From assembly GCA_903846015.1 (NCBI GenBank), contig CAIMZS010000063.1:1-33057 (forward strand): a DNA stretch of 33,057 bases. The letters run 5' to 3'. Source of the stretch: an uncultured Anaerolineae bacterium (GTDB lineage: Bacteria > Chloroflexota > Anaerolineae > Anaerolineales > Villigracilaceae). Shown here piece after piece: positions 8,390 to 16,742 of the stretch. The notes under the pieces were generated by a model. It did no database searches. It saw only the letters and a list, made by a program, of their open reading frames with translations, and was not told where the DNA came from. The translations under genes were made by a program, and so were the position numbers. Position 1 is the first letter of the stretch. Each line of letters starts with the position of its first letter.

Positions 8390-10588
8390 ATGAAAGACAA
8401 ACAATCTCAATGGCTCAATCCCGTAATTGAAGCCAAGATCGATGCTTTGCTTGGGCAGATGACTTTGTTGGAAAAGGCCGGTCAGCTCACCCAGCTTGGG
8501 GCTTCGATTGTTGGTGGATTTGATTTCAATGCCTTTTTGGAAAATCCAGACCCGGAAATGTTAAAAAATGTCCGCCGCGATTTTCACGAGGATTGGATCA
8601 AGCAAGGTACGGTCGGTTCATACCTGGGTGTCCAGGGTGCGGAAGAAATCAATCGGCTGCAAAAAATAGCGCTTGAAGAGTCAAGGCTTGGTATTCCACT
8701 TATTTTTGGCCTGGACGTTATCCATGGCTATCGCACCATCTTTCCCATTCCACTGGCCGAGGTTTGCAGCTGGGAGCCTGAACTGGCGCGTAAAACTGCC
8801 GAGGTTGCAGCGCGTGAGGCTGCCGCGGCGGGCCTGCATTGGACCTTCGCGCCAATGATGGATATCGCCCGCGATGCTCGCTGGGGACGTATCGCAGAAG
8901 GTGCAGGCGAGGACCCCTGCCTGGGCAGCGCCTTTGCCGCGGCACGCGTGCGTGGGTTTCAAGGAGACGACCTGACAGACCCGCAGCACATGGCTGCTTG
9001 CGCCAAACATTATATTGGCTATGGTGCGGCCGTGGCCGGGCGCGATTACAACACGGTTGAAATGGCTCTACAGACCCTGCACGAAGTTTACCTGCCGCCT
9101 TTTGCCGCGGCAGTGGATGCCGGTGTGGCTACTTTTATGAGCGCATTCAATGACCTGAACGGTGTGCCAACTTCGGCCAACCGCTACACCCTGACCGAAG
9201 TTTTGCGCGACAGGCTGGGTTTTAACGGCTTTGTAGTTAGCGATTCAAACTCGATTGGCGAACTTGTTATGCACGGCTATGCCAGCGATCGCAAAGATGC
9301 CGGGAAAAAAGCCCTGCTGGCTGGCGTGGATATGGACATGGTCACCGAAAGTTTTCGATTTGACATCCCTGAACTGGTGGAAGCGGGAGTAGTTCCCTTG
9401 AACGTCGTGGATACTGCCGTTCGTCGAATTTTGCGTGTCAAGTTTATGCTGGGGCTGTTTGATCAGCCCTACCGTTCCAATTCTGCAATCGAAACGGCCG
9501 CCCAATTGCGTCCTGACCACCTCGAACTGGCTCGCGAGGCTGCCCGCCGCTCCATCGTGCTGCTCAAAAATGAGGCCGGCATTCTGCCGCTCAATAAAAC
9601 CCTTAAGACGATTGCCGTCATCGGCCCTCTGGCCGACAGCCCGGCAGATATGCTCGGTTCATGGTCGTTTACCGGTTCGGCGCAGGATGCCGTTTCCATT
9701 TTGAGCGGAATTCAGTCTGCAACCGGTGCCGAGGTTCTCTATGCCCAGGGTTGCGCTGCGGATGGCAAACAGCCTGCGGATTTTTCCGAAGCTGTCGAAA
9801 TCGCAAAAAAGTCGGATGTGGTGATTGCGGTTGTTGGCGAAACCGCACGCATGAGCGGTGAGGCGGCCAGTCGCCAGGACATCGGGCTGCCGGGGCATCA
9901 GGAAGCCTTGCTAAAGGCCATCTGGCAAACCGGTGTGCCGCTGGTGGTGGTATTGAGCAATGGGCGACCGCTCGCCCTGCCCTGGGTTGCGCAGAATGCT
10001 GGCGCAGTACTCGAAACCTGGCAGTTGGGTGTGCAAGCGGGTCCCGCGGTGGCGGATGTGCTCTTTGGCGCATTCAACCCGGCTGGGAAACTTGCCGCGA
10101 CCTTCCCCTATGCCGTTGGTCAGGTGCCTATTTATTACAACCGGCCTCTCACTGGCCGTCCTGCTTCTGACTTCTGGTTTACCTCAAAATATCTTGATGG
10201 ACCTGTTGAGCCGCTTTACCCCTTTGGTTTTGGATTGAGTTATACGCAATTTGCCTATTCAGATCTGATCGTGACGCCTGGCGCAGAGACCATCACTATT
10301 CAGGCAGCCATCACAAACACCGGCAGCCTGGCTGGAGAGGAAGTCGTCCAGTTATACCTGCGCGATGTGACTGCCAGCCGGGTGCGACCGATAAAAGAAC
10401 TGAAGGGTTTCCAGAAAATTCTGCTCGCTCCCGGAGAATCTCGAACGGTGACCTTTATTCTAAATGTGGCCGATATCGGTTTTTACGATCCTGAAATGAA
10501 TTATGTTGTGGAGCCAGGCCTGTTTAATGTGTGGGTTGGGACGAATTCGGCGGAAGGCCTGCAAGGCGAGTTTTGGATCAATCATTAG
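8390..10588 (+). CDS. bglX: glycoside hydrolase family 3 beta-glucosidase (BglX-like)
   Basis: A 732-residue GH3 enzyme releasing terminal beta-linked glucose or related sugars. The N-terminal TIM barrel holds KAGQLTQLG, FGLDVIHGYRTIFPIPL, FAPMMDIARDARWGR, CAKHYIGYG and the nucleophile segment GFNGFVVSDSNSIGEL (Asp). The alpha/beta sandwich domain follows with SIVLLKNEAGILPL and GETARMSGEAASRQDIGLPG (acid/base region). The C-terminal ~90 residues are a fibronectin-III-like domain (TNTGSLAGEEVVQLYLRD). It lacks a signal peptide, so it probably acts in the cytosol on imported oligosaccharides, unlike periplasmic E. coli BglX. The ATG at 8390 has AAGGTG 7 nt upstream; GTG at 8381 overlaps this SD. 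A terminator follows. Confidence 0.95.
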   Translation: MKDKQSQWLNPVIEAKIDALLGQMTLLEKAGQLTQLGASIVGGFDFNAFLENPDPEMLKNVRRDFHEDWIKQGTVGSYLGVQGAEEINRLQKIALEESRLGIPLIFGLDVIHGYRTIFPIPLAEVCSWEPELARKTAEVAAREAAAAGLHWTFAPMMDIARDARWGRIAEGAGEDPCLGSAFAAARVRGFQGDDLTDPQHMAACAKHYIGYGAAVAGRDYNTVEMALQTLHEVYLPPFAAAVDAGVATFMSAFNDLNGVPTSANRYTLTEVLRDRLGFNGFVVSDSNSIGELVMHGYASDRKDAGKKALLAGVDMDMVTESFRFDIPELVEAGVVPLNVVDTAVRRILRVKFMLGLFDQPYRSNSAIETAAQLRPDHLELAREAARRSIVLLKNEAGILPLNKTLKTIAVIGPLADSPADMLGSWSFTGSAQDAVSILSGIQSATGAEVLYAQGCAADGKQPADFSEAVEIAKKSDVVIAVVGETARMSGEAASRQDIGLPGHQEALLKAIWQTGVPLVVVLSNGRPLALPWVAQNAGAVLETWQLGVQAGPAVADVLFGAFNPAGKLAATFPYAVGQVPIYYNRPLTGRPASDFWFTSKYLDGPVEPLYPFGFGLSYTQFAYSDLIVTPGAETITIQAAITNTGSLAGEEVVQLYLRDVTASRVRPIKELKGFQKILLAPGESRTVTFILNVADIGFYDPEMNYVVEPGLFNVWVGTNSAEGLQGEFWINH

Positions 10589-10670
10589 CGGAGCCGGGTC
10601 ATCCAGTTGTCTCGCTGCCTGGCTTACGGTGATATCTATTTTAACGTGAATAATGGATTAGTCCACTGCT

Positions 10671-10722
10671 AAAAGCCTTAACCGCCCAGAGCGCGGAGTT
10701 ACTCAGTGGTTAAGGCTTTTTT
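10671..10722 (+). terminator. terminator-like hairpin after the GH3 gene
   Basis: 13-bp inverted repeat AAAAGCCTTAACC (10671-10683) and GGTTAAGGCTTTT (10708-10720), 24-nt loop, ending in six T. It lies 83 bp after the bglX stop. The loop and right arm (GGAGTTACTCAGTGGTTAAG) resemble a motif seen in many environmental genomes, so it may be a repeat that also terminates. Confidence 0.65.
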
Positions 10723-10724
10723 GC

Positions 10725-10864
10725 GAAAGTCCCGGTTCCCGCACGAGGCGAAAGTCCCGGTTCCCGCACGAGGTGGTTCAGACTCTTGCTCTAATCTGCG
10801 TAATCATCGTAATCTGTGTAAATCTGCGGTTCAGACATGGCCGATAGTCCCGGTTCCAGCACGG
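10725..10864 (+). repeat. cluster of ~22-bp repeats plus AATCTG-type motif
   Basis: Two copies of GAAAGTCCCGGTTCCCGC are spaced 25 bp apart, followed after 70 bp by a third (GATAGTCCCGGTTCCAGC). Between them lies a run of AATCTG(C/T)G units. All have the same orientation as the pair at 8239-8285. Confidence 0.8.
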
Positions 10865-10931
10865 CAAATTGGGGCTGTTTTGTCTGAGCTTTCCTCGATC
10901 GTTTCCCAAAATCTCATTCTCCGACAGCCAG

Positions 10932-12062
10932 CTAGGGTGTGGCCACGGGGGTGGGCGTGATTGCGTCGGGCAGGTTGGTGCTGGTAAATCCGAAGCTGGC
11001 GCGGTAGACAAAATAGGTCACCCGACCAGGCTGCACATCCACCTCAACCTTGTCGGACTTGTTATGACCGGGAAATGATATCTTCACCTCGTAACGCCCG
11101 GCAGGCAGATCGCTGATGACCATGTTTTCAGCATAATAATCATCTGAGTTGACCGAGTCTGGGCCGTATGTATTAACCGTCCAGGTGTGATTGGTTTCCA
11201 ACGAACGGATATATACCGGCAGGCTGCGCGACAGGTCGCGGTTGGATTCCATCACCCTGCCCGCCAGCACCCCCCAACCCTGCGGAGGTGCGATCCACAA
11301 CTCCGGGTTGCGCGTAAAGAAGTATGAATCCGTCCCAATCCGCATCTCAAAATGCAGGTGCGGACCAGTGGTGTAACCGGTATCGCCAACTTCGCCGATC
11401 TTGGTGCCGGTATCGACCCATTCGCCGGTGGCAACGTCCACGGCACTCAGATGGGCATAAATGGTGTAAAGCGGTTTACCGCCATAGCCAAAATCATGCC
11501 GGATGGATACTGCCATGCCGTACGGGTCATTGATGTTATCAGGTGTACTGCTGAACAATCCCCACCCGGCCCAGGTAACCATTCCGGGGCCGGCTGCCAG
11601 GACGGGTGTTCCCGCCTGGGATGGGATGTCCACACCAGTGTGGGTGACATCTGGTGTTAACAGGGTGCCTCCATAGCGGTAATCGGCGATCGGCCAGTTG
11701 ATCACATCCGCCGCGATCGGGCGGGCAAAGTAAAAATGGTCGAATTCACCCAGCGCCAGCGGAACCGGGTACTGCGGCGGTCTCCACGCCGAAACAGGTT
11801 CGCCGCCTGGTGTGGGCAGACTCAGTCGCAGATGCACCTCTGGATTTGGATTGGGGGTGATAAAGATACAGTCCGGGTTGGGGCAAAGCGGCGTTGGCGC
11901 AGGTTGTTTTGTACTTGTGGGAGATGTTTGTGGAGGCAGCGTTGCAAACACCACCACATCGGTGGGTTTGGCTGCTGGCGTAGGAGTCGGCGTTTCAACC
12001 TGTGCGCAGGCTGGCAGGATTAAGCTGAACGCCAATACAAGAAAAAGAATCTTGCTGTTCAT
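10932..12062 (-). CDS. M23 peptidase lipoprotein with C-terminal Ig-like domain
   Basis: A 376-residue lipoprotein: signal peptide MNSKILFLVLAFSLILPAC with lipobox LPAC, a Thr/Pro-rich linker, then an M23 (LytM-type) zinc metallopeptidase domain with HTGVD (Zn-binding HxxxD) and HLHFE. The intervening IYAHLSAVDVATGEWVDTG and GEVGDTGYTTGPHLHFEM are typical. M23 enzymes cleave peptide cross-links of peptidoglycan. The last ~110 residues (GVLAGRVMESNRDL...LPAGRYEVKISFPGHNKSDKVEVDV) look like a carboxypeptidase-regulatory/PEGA-type beta-sandwich. Its ATG overlaps the TGA of the upstream TolB-like gene (ATGA), so the two are translationally coupled. It ends facing the GH3 gene. Confidence 0.9.
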   Translation of the reverse strand: MNSKILFLVLAFSLILPACAQVETPTPTPAAKPTDVVVFATLPPQTSPTSTKQPAPTPLCPNPDCIFITPNPNPEVHLRLSLPTPGGEPVSAWRPPQYPVPLALGEFDHFYFARPIAADVINWPIADYRYGGTLLTPDVTHTGVDIPSQAGTPVLAAGPGMVTWAGWGLFSSTPDNINDPYGMAVSIRHDFGYGGKPLYTIYAHLSAVDVATGEWVDTGTKIGEVGDTGYTTGPHLHFEMRIGTDSYFFTRNPELWIAPPQGWGVLAGRVMESNRDLSRSLPVYIRSLETNHTWTVNTYGPDSVNSDDYYAENMVISDLPAGRYEVKISFPGHNKSDKVEVDVQPGRVTYFVYRASFGFTSTNLPDAITPTPVATP

Positions 12063-13882
12063 GGAGATGTTGTGTATGTGGGCCGCATCGTCGCGGTAAA
12101 AGTGACGGTTGGGGTGGGTGTTTTGAAGCGGTAGCCCTTCGGCGTAGCGGTGGGTGTGTGCGTGGGCGGAATCACGAGGGTCGGGGTGACAAAGATATCT
12201 GCCGGATAGAGCTGCAGCATGGCTGAACGCCAATCCAATCCGCCGGTCAGGATGAATTTATTGAACTGTGCGCCTTTGAAATAAGAGCGCCAGTTGTTCA
12301 GCGCCGGGACTCGTTCCCATCCGAATTGGTGAGCGCTGGCGGTCAGGTCAATCCAAAACCCCGCTGGGATCGATTTCGCATACTCGCCGCCCTGGTCGTA
12401 GGTTGCCGGGTCCAGGTTGTAGCGTGAAATCAAATCCCACGGAAGTTCGCGCAGGGGTTCGCCCATGGATCCATCCTGAGCAACGGTGCGCAGGTAAATC
12501 CTCCAATAGGTGCGGCCATCGATCTCTTCACGCATCACCACCATCCAACCCGCATTAAGGGTCAGTGGGTTGATCGCAAACGCGCGCCCGGTATATAACC
12601 AGTCATTCCCCATGCCTGGGTCAAGGGAAGATGACAGCGGCACATAGGCATTCTCCAGACTTGCCAGCGCGTCCCAGCCGGCGTCTAGAATCACACGCTG
12701 GCGCAGAGCGCTGAAAGATTCATTCGCTGCGTCATGCAAAAAGGGCTGCGGCGCTTCAACATCCAAAAGTGGGATGATCGAACTGCGCTGCCCGGGGATA
12801 TCGGTGCCAAGTTGGATAACCATTTGCCATAAAGCGGTGGGCGTGAGCAAGGCCTGCTTAAAAAATGTCACAGGCAGACCATTGACTCTTTCAAGATGCC
12901 AATCCATCCCGTAAATATCCTTGACCGGGGTGGGTGGCAGGCTTAGATTGCCGTCCAGCGAGTATGACACCAGGTAATCCTGGTTTGGATCAACCAGGCG
13001 CGTCGCAATTGCATCCCCCGAAGCGCTCCAGACCGGCCAATCACCGCCTCCCAACCGGCGCGCCAGTTGGGCCGGACGGTTGCTATCCCACGTGTAGATG
13101 CTGTCCGGCTCCCCGGGGATGCGTGCGGCCCAGGCCAGTTTACTGCCATCTGGCGACCAGGCCGGGTGTGTGGATACGCCTTGGATGGAATGGCTGACGT
13201 TGATAAAACGGCCTTCATCCGGTTTATCCAGGTTGGCGATCCAAATATCATCCCTGCCGCTGCGGTTGGATACAAAAGCCAGCTGCCTACCAAGCGGGGA
13301 CCAGGTCGGGTCCTGATCCAGCGCCGGGTTATCAGTTAATTGGATGGTTTGCCCCAGGTTGGCTGTGGAAAGAATGTTGATCTCCATCTGGTCGTTGACC
13401 ATCGTTTCGTAGGTAATCCATTGCCCATCGGGCGACCAGGCCGGGTTGCCATCATATTCCGCCGTATCGGTGATGCGCGCGATGACGCCATCTACCAGGT
13501 TTAAACTGTATAGATCCCAATAAGCATTGCGATTGGATGCAAAGATCACCTTCGTGCCTTCCTGGTTGATGCCGGGTGTGACATCATCCCACATTCCATT
13601 GGTCAGGCGGATAGGCGCGGCCTTGCTGGGCGCGAAAGCAAACAGATGTTTGTAGCCGTTATCCTCCATTGAAATAATGAAGGTCTGGACTGTGTCACCT
13701 GGCAAGGGTGTGGCTGTCCTGGTTGGTGTTAGTGTCGCGGTGGAGGATGGGCTTGGCGTGATGGTGACAGCGTTGGTCGGCGCCGGGGTGGGGGTGGGTG
13801 CTGCGAATGGCTGTACGCAGGCGTTGAGCACGGTCAGAAGTAGAACAATGATGATAATTGGCAGGCTTACATTACGGTTCAT
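12059..13882 (-). CDS. TolB-like beta-propeller lipoprotein
   Basis: A 607-residue lipoprotein. Signal MNRNVSLPIIIIVLLLTVLN ends in lipobox LNAC, followed by a Thr/Pro linker. Residues ~70-330 contain repeated PD40/WD40 blades of TolB type: NPAWSPDGQWITYET, DPTWSPLGRQLAFVSNRSG and HPAWSPDGSKLAWAARI. The region from ~340 to 560 is less repetitive (LDAGWDALASLENAYVPLSS, YWRIYLRT) and unassigned. The C-terminus ends in a second TPT-rich tail. It probably acts outside the membrane as a binding or scaffolding protein; no enzyme motif is seen. Four-base ATGA overlap with the downstream M23 lipoprotein suggests that the two proteins work together. Confidence 0.85.
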   Translation of the reverse strand: MNRNVSLPIIIIVLLLTVLNACVQPFAAPTPTPAPTNAVTITPSPSSTATLTPTRTATPLPGDTVQTFIISMEDNGYKHLFAFAPSKAAPIRLTNGMWDDVTPGINQEGTKVIFASNRNAYWDLYSLNLVDGVIARITDTAEYDGNPAWSPDGQWITYETMVNDQMEINILSTANLGQTIQLTDNPALDQDPTWSPLGRQLAFVSNRSGRDDIWIANLDKPDEGRFINVSHSIQGVSTHPAWSPDGSKLAWAARIPGEPDSIYTWDSNRPAQLARRLGGGDWPVWSASGDAIATRLVDPNQDYLVSYSLDGNLSLPPTPVKDIYGMDWHLERVNGLPVTFFKQALLTPTALWQMVIQLGTDIPGQRSSIIPLLDVEAPQPFLHDAANESFSALRQRVILDAGWDALASLENAYVPLSSSLDPGMGNDWLYTGRAFAINPLTLNAGWMVVMREEIDGRTYWRIYLRTVAQDGSMGEPLRELPWDLISRYNLDPATYDQGGEYAKSIPAGFWIDLTASAHQFGWERVPALNNWRSYFKGAQFNKFILTGGLDWRSAMLQLYPADIFVTPTLVIPPTHTPTATPKGYRFKTPTPTVTFTATMRPTYTTSP

Positions 13883-14027
13883 TGGTTTCTATTTTACCTT
13901 GAGATATGTTGTAGATAGTCTGAACCGTAGATTGATGTTGATTTTAGATTAAATCCCCAATCGCGAGGGTGGGATGCTCTTTCTGGCTCTCGCAGCGACG
14001 ATTTGACACAGGAAACACTCCTTGCGG

Positions 14028-14870
14028 TCACGGCTGTTCCAATAACTCCATCGGGTTGAACAGATGAAATTCGCCGCTCATGCGCCATTTCTGATAATTG
14101 GCCAGTTCTTCCGGGGTTGCATCAGCCCGGTAGTAAGCCATCACGGCAAAGACATTATTGGCCGGCCCCCAGCGCGTTTCAAAATGCAAGTGTGGGCCCC
14201 CGGTAAACCCGGTCAGCCCGGTCAGCGCCAGTTGTTGGCCGCATTGGACGGATTGACCAATTTCGAGTGGTTGCATGTTTTGCAGGTGGGCATACAGCGT
14301 GTAGAGTGAAGCGCCCGCGGGTATCTTCTGACTGGCGATCACCCAGGCTGGCAGGCCTTCGAAAGGCGTCTCGACCATCACCATGTTGCCATACGGCGGG
14401 CGGTTGTGGATCAGCGCCGCGATCTTTCCTTCCAACGCAGCCAATGCCGGGCTGCCGGTGAAGGTTTTCCCATCGCGTGTGTAATAGCCCAGGTCGACGC
14501 CGTGATGAGCATCATCCGTATAAGTGCCATTTCCCAATGTTCTTGGCATGGCGAAAGGCTGTGTGATGATTTCGCGGATTGTTTTCAGCGGTTGAACCTC
14601 TAAGGGTGAACAAACCTTGGGGGCGGGCGGGGTGGCAGTAAGCGTGGAGGTGGGAGTCTGAGTCGATTGGTCTGTGGGCGAAGGCGTCAGTCCAGATGTC
14701 GGGGCTGTGATCGCTTCCCGGGTGGGGGCTGTTGTGGTGGCGCTTGCACCTGCTTGCTGCGCACACGCTGCGCACAGCAGCATCAGGCTGCTGATCAGAA
14801 TAGAATACGCATTACGGATTTCCGTAATGCGTATTCGCGGTTTGCTAATTCGAGAATGGCTAAATTTCAA
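14028..14870 (-). CDS. M23 peptidase lipoprotein (start uncertain)
   Basis: About 280 residues: hydrophobic signal ILISSLMLLCAAC with lipobox-like CAAC, a Thr/Pro-rich linker, and an M23 metallopeptidase domain with HHGVD and HLHFE, plus YTLYAHLQNMQPLEIGQSVQ. No ATG with an SD lies at a sensible distance. In-frame TTG codons at 14870 and 14876 overlap the end of the upstream gene, and the first ATG within the signal is too late. Part of the n-region (RIRITEIRNAYS) is encoded by a 34-bp palindrome. I placed the start at TTG 14870, giving a 20-residue n-region and translational coupling to the upstream gene. The domain call is firm, the start is not. Confidence 0.78.
   Translation of the reverse strand: MKFSHSRISKPRIRITEIRNAYSILISSLMLLCAACAQQAGASATTTAPTREAITAPTSGLTPSPTDQSTQTPTSTLTATPPAPKVCSPLEVQPLKTIREIITQPFAMPRTLGNGTYTDDAHHGVDLGYYTRDGKTFTGSPALAALEGKIAALIHNRPPYGNMVMVETPFEGLPAWVIASQKIPAGASLYTLYAHLQNMQPLEIGQSVQCGQQLALTGLTGFTGGPHLHFETRWGPANNVFAVMAYYRADATPEELANYQKWRMSGEFHLFNPMELLEQP
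14806..14839. repeat. 34-bp palindrome at the M23 gene start
   Basis: Perfect 16-bp arms GAATACGCATTACGGA and TCCGTAATGCGTATTC around TT. It shares the AATACGCA/TGCGTATT core with the palindrome at 4153-4193 and also lies between a stop codon and a lipoprotein signal peptide. No T-run follows, so it is not a good terminator. Coordinates are accurate to a base or two. Confidence 0.8.
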
Positions 14871-15231
14871 ATTCAATTTTGCGTGTGTCTGAATCGGGTT
14901 GATCCGGGTAAAACAGGCGCGCGTGCAGTCCAAATTTCCCGCTCTGCTGTTCTCCACGGATGTGCAAGGTGAAAACATTCTTACGCTGCATGGGTTCGAT
15001 GATGCTGGCGGAAGTGATTTCCTGGCCCTGTGAGTCCAGCAGTGTCACTTCCATATATGGCCGTTTTTGAAATGCGGTTGTTTCCACGTAAACACGCAAT
15101 CGCAGCGGGCCGTTATCCAGCACCGGTTCCACTTTCACATCCATGAAGCGCATTTCCTGGGCTGGAAGGGGCACAATCCCATTTTCTGCCGGGTTTAGTT
15201 CGGGAAAGAAAAACTCAAGATCATCAGACAT
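14860..15231 (-). CDS. conserved hypothetical protein, no recognised domain
   Basis: A 123-residue soluble protein that I do not recognise. It begins MSDDLEFFFPELNPAENGIV and the remainder alternates predicted beta strands (VKVEPVLDNGPLRLRVYVET, PYMEVTLLDSQGQEI, FTLHIRGEQQSGKFGLHARL), which suggests a small immunoglobulin-like beta-sandwich. There is no signal peptide, cysteine or membrane helix. It lies directly upstream of an M23 lipoprotein whose possible TTG start overlaps its 3' end. Coding is supported by the clean frame, its even amino-acid composition and its place in the row of minus-strand genes; function is unknown. Confidence 0.7.
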   Translation of the reverse strand: MSDDLEFFFPELNPAENGIVPLPAQEMRFMDVKVEPVLDNGPLRLRVYVETTAFQKRPYMEVTLLDSQGQEITSASIIEPMQRKNVFTLHIRGEQQSGKFGLHARLFYPDQPDSDTRKIEFEI

Positions 15232-15332
15232 GCCTGCATTATAACAAAAAACAAAATCTGGGTTCAGCCTTCCGCCCTGGATTGGAGATTTATTTTCCCA
15301 AAAGGGCTGTCTCCATAATACCCGCTAATTAA

Positions 15333-15390
15333 CCATCCCCCATCATTCTTGATTTTGAATGCTGGGGGATGGCCGAAAGCTGAAGCAGGG
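15333..15390. repeat. C/G-rich hairpin repeat (CCATCCCCCA family), copy 1
   Basis: 16-bp arms with one mismatch (15333-15348 and 15357-15372), then GGCCGAAAGCTGAAGCAGGG. The same architecture recurs at 31790-31848 (C5/G5 stem, then GGCCGAAGGCCGGAGGGGG). It lies just after the serC stop and could slow or end transcription, but there is no T-run. Confidence 0.7.
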
Positions 15391-15395
15391 TTGGA

Positions 15396-16493
15396 TTAAC
15401 CGTGTTTGCGTTGGAATTCTTTCATAAAGTCTACCAGCGCCTGTGCGGATTCGAGCGGCAGGGCATTGTACACAGATGCGCGCAGACCGCCGACCGAACG
15501 GTGACCCTTCAGACCGATCATGTTCTGTTTTTTTGCTTCGGATGCGAAGCTGTTTTCCAGATCTTCATTGGGCAGTCGGAAAGTGATGTTCATCTTCGAG
15601 CGGCTTTCCGGCCTGGCATGACCCTTGTAAAAACCGCCGCTTTCGTCGATAGCTTTGTAGACAACCCCGGCTTTGGCCTCATTGCGGCGCTGAATTTCTG
15701 GCAGTCCGCCCAGGTTAAGGGCCCACTTGAACACCAACCCGACCATATAGATGGCAAAGCAGGGCGGTGTATTGTGCATTGAACCACCCGCTACCTGAAC
15801 TTTGTAATCCAGCATGGCGGGCAGATTGGCGGGGACGCGCTCCAACAGGTCTTCGCGGATTATGGTGACTACCACACCAGCCGGACCGGCGTTCTTTTGC
15901 GCTCCGGCATAGATCAGTCCATATTTGGATACATCTATCGGGCGGCTGATGAAATCGGAAGATGTATCCACAAACAAGGGCACGTTATCCGGCGCAACTG
16001 GTTCGTTTTTAAATTCCACGCCGTGGATGGTTTCGTTGGAAGTGAAATACAGGTAAGCAGCCTGAGAATCGAGTTTCAGTTCTTCCTGGGCCGGCAGCCG
16101 GTTGAAATTGTCGACTTCTGCGCTGAAGCTGCTCCTGGTGCTGCCCAGCTTTTGAGCCTCTTTATAAGCGCTCTTGCTCCACGAGCCGGTCACAATATAA
16201 TCTGCCGATGCTCCAGCCGGGCGCAGGTTCATCGGGATCATCGCAAACTGCAACGTGGCGCCACCCTGCAAGAAAAGCACCTTGTAATTGGCTGGAATTC
16301 CCATCAACGTGCGCAGATCCTGTTCCGCCTCGCTGAGCACCGCTTCGAATTCCTTGGAGCGGTGGCTGATTTCCATCACCGACATTCCGGTGCCCTTAAA
16401 GTCGATCAATTCTTTCTGAGCTTGTTCCAATACTGGCAGCGGAAGGATGGAGGGCCCGGCATTAAAGTTATGTGCGCGATTAATTTCAGACAT
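15396..16493 (-). CDS. serC: phosphoserine aminotransferase
   Basis: A 365-residue PLP enzyme converting 3-phosphohydroxypyruvate and glutamate to O-phospho-L-serine, also used in pyridoxine synthesis. The start HNFNAGPSILPLPVLEQA, the phosphate-cup region FLQGGATLQFAMIPMNL, the PLP-lysine segment YGLIYAGAQKNAGPAG and the C-terminal GHRSVGGLRASVYNALPLE are diagnostic and intact. The length is normal. AAGGAG precedes the ATG by 9 nt, and a promoter with TATAAT lies upstream. serA and a DUF1015 gene lie 3-5 kb away on the other strand, so the first two serine steps are encoded in one locus but not in one operon. Confidence 0.97.
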   Translation of the reverse strand: MSEINRAHNFNAGPSILPLPVLEQAQKELIDFKGTGMSVMEISHRSKEFEAVLSEAEQDLRTLMGIPANYKVLFLQGGATLQFAMIPMNLRPAGASADYIVTGSWSKSAYKEAQKLGSTRSSFSAEVDNFNRLPAQEELKLDSQAAYLYFTSNETIHGVEFKNEPVAPDNVPLFVDTSSDFISRPIDVSKYGLIYAGAQKNAGPAGVVVTIIREDLLERVPANLPAMLDYKVQVAGGSMHNTPPCFAIYMVGLVFKWALNLGGLPEIQRRNEAKAGVVYKAIDESGGFYKGHARPESRSKMNITFRLPNEDLENSFASEAKKQNMIGLKGHRSVGGLRASVYNALPLESAQALVDFMKEFQRKHG

Positions 16494-16545
16494 TTATCTT
16501 TACTCCTTATAAGTTTTATAGGTCAGTTTTTTTGGCTTGCGCTTT

Positions 16546-16573
16546 ATTATACCCTTGCAGTGAAGATTGTCTG
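16546..16573 (-). promoter_or_regulatory. serC promoter
   Basis: On the minus strand, CAGACA (16568-16573), a 16-bp spacer and a perfect -10 TATAAT (16546-16551), about 53 bp before the serC ATG. The -35 matches consensus at four of six positions. Confidence 0.6.
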
Positions 16574-16582
16574 ACCCGCAGA

Positions 16583-16742
16583 TTGCCTGTCATTGCGAAA
16601 CCGGCACACTTGCCCCTGCCCGTTGCCTGTCATTGCGAAACCGGCACACTTGCCCCTGCCCGTTGCCCGTCATTGCGAAACCGGCGCACTTGCTCCTGCC
16701 TGTTGCCTGTCATTGCGAAACTGGCGCACTTGCTCCATGCCG
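16583..16742 (+). repeat. 40-bp tandem repeat, about four units
   Basis: Units start at 16583, 16623, 16663 and 16703. Units 1 and 2 are identical; 3 and 4 differ at a few bases. Each starts TTGCCTGTCATTGCGAAAC. The 3' flank GTGGCAATCTCTG together with GTCATTGCGA recalls the widespread intergenic element GTCATTGCGA...GCAATCTC, so this looks like an expansion of one half of it. A 40-bp unit shifts frame each copy, so it is not coding. Confidence 0.9.

Larger units (their letters stand above)
10589..10931. other. 343-bp gap between convergent GH3 and M23 genes
   Basis: Holds the terminator-like hairpin (10671-10722), three copies of the ~22-bp repeat (10725-10747, 10750-10772, 10843-10864) and an internally repetitive AATCTGCG/AATCTGTG stretch (10792-10829) similar to 32639-32666. 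No gene is seen. Confidence 0.7.

Noticed and set aside
8239..10864. Possible CRISPR array from ~22-bp repeats
   Set aside because: Units are only 2-3 bp apart in pairs or separated by 70 bp and more, with no regular unique spacers and no cas genes.
14871..14978. Longer N-terminus of the M23 lipoprotein from ATG 14978
   Set aside because: It would overlap the upstream gene by about 120 bp and place some 55 residues before the signal peptide.
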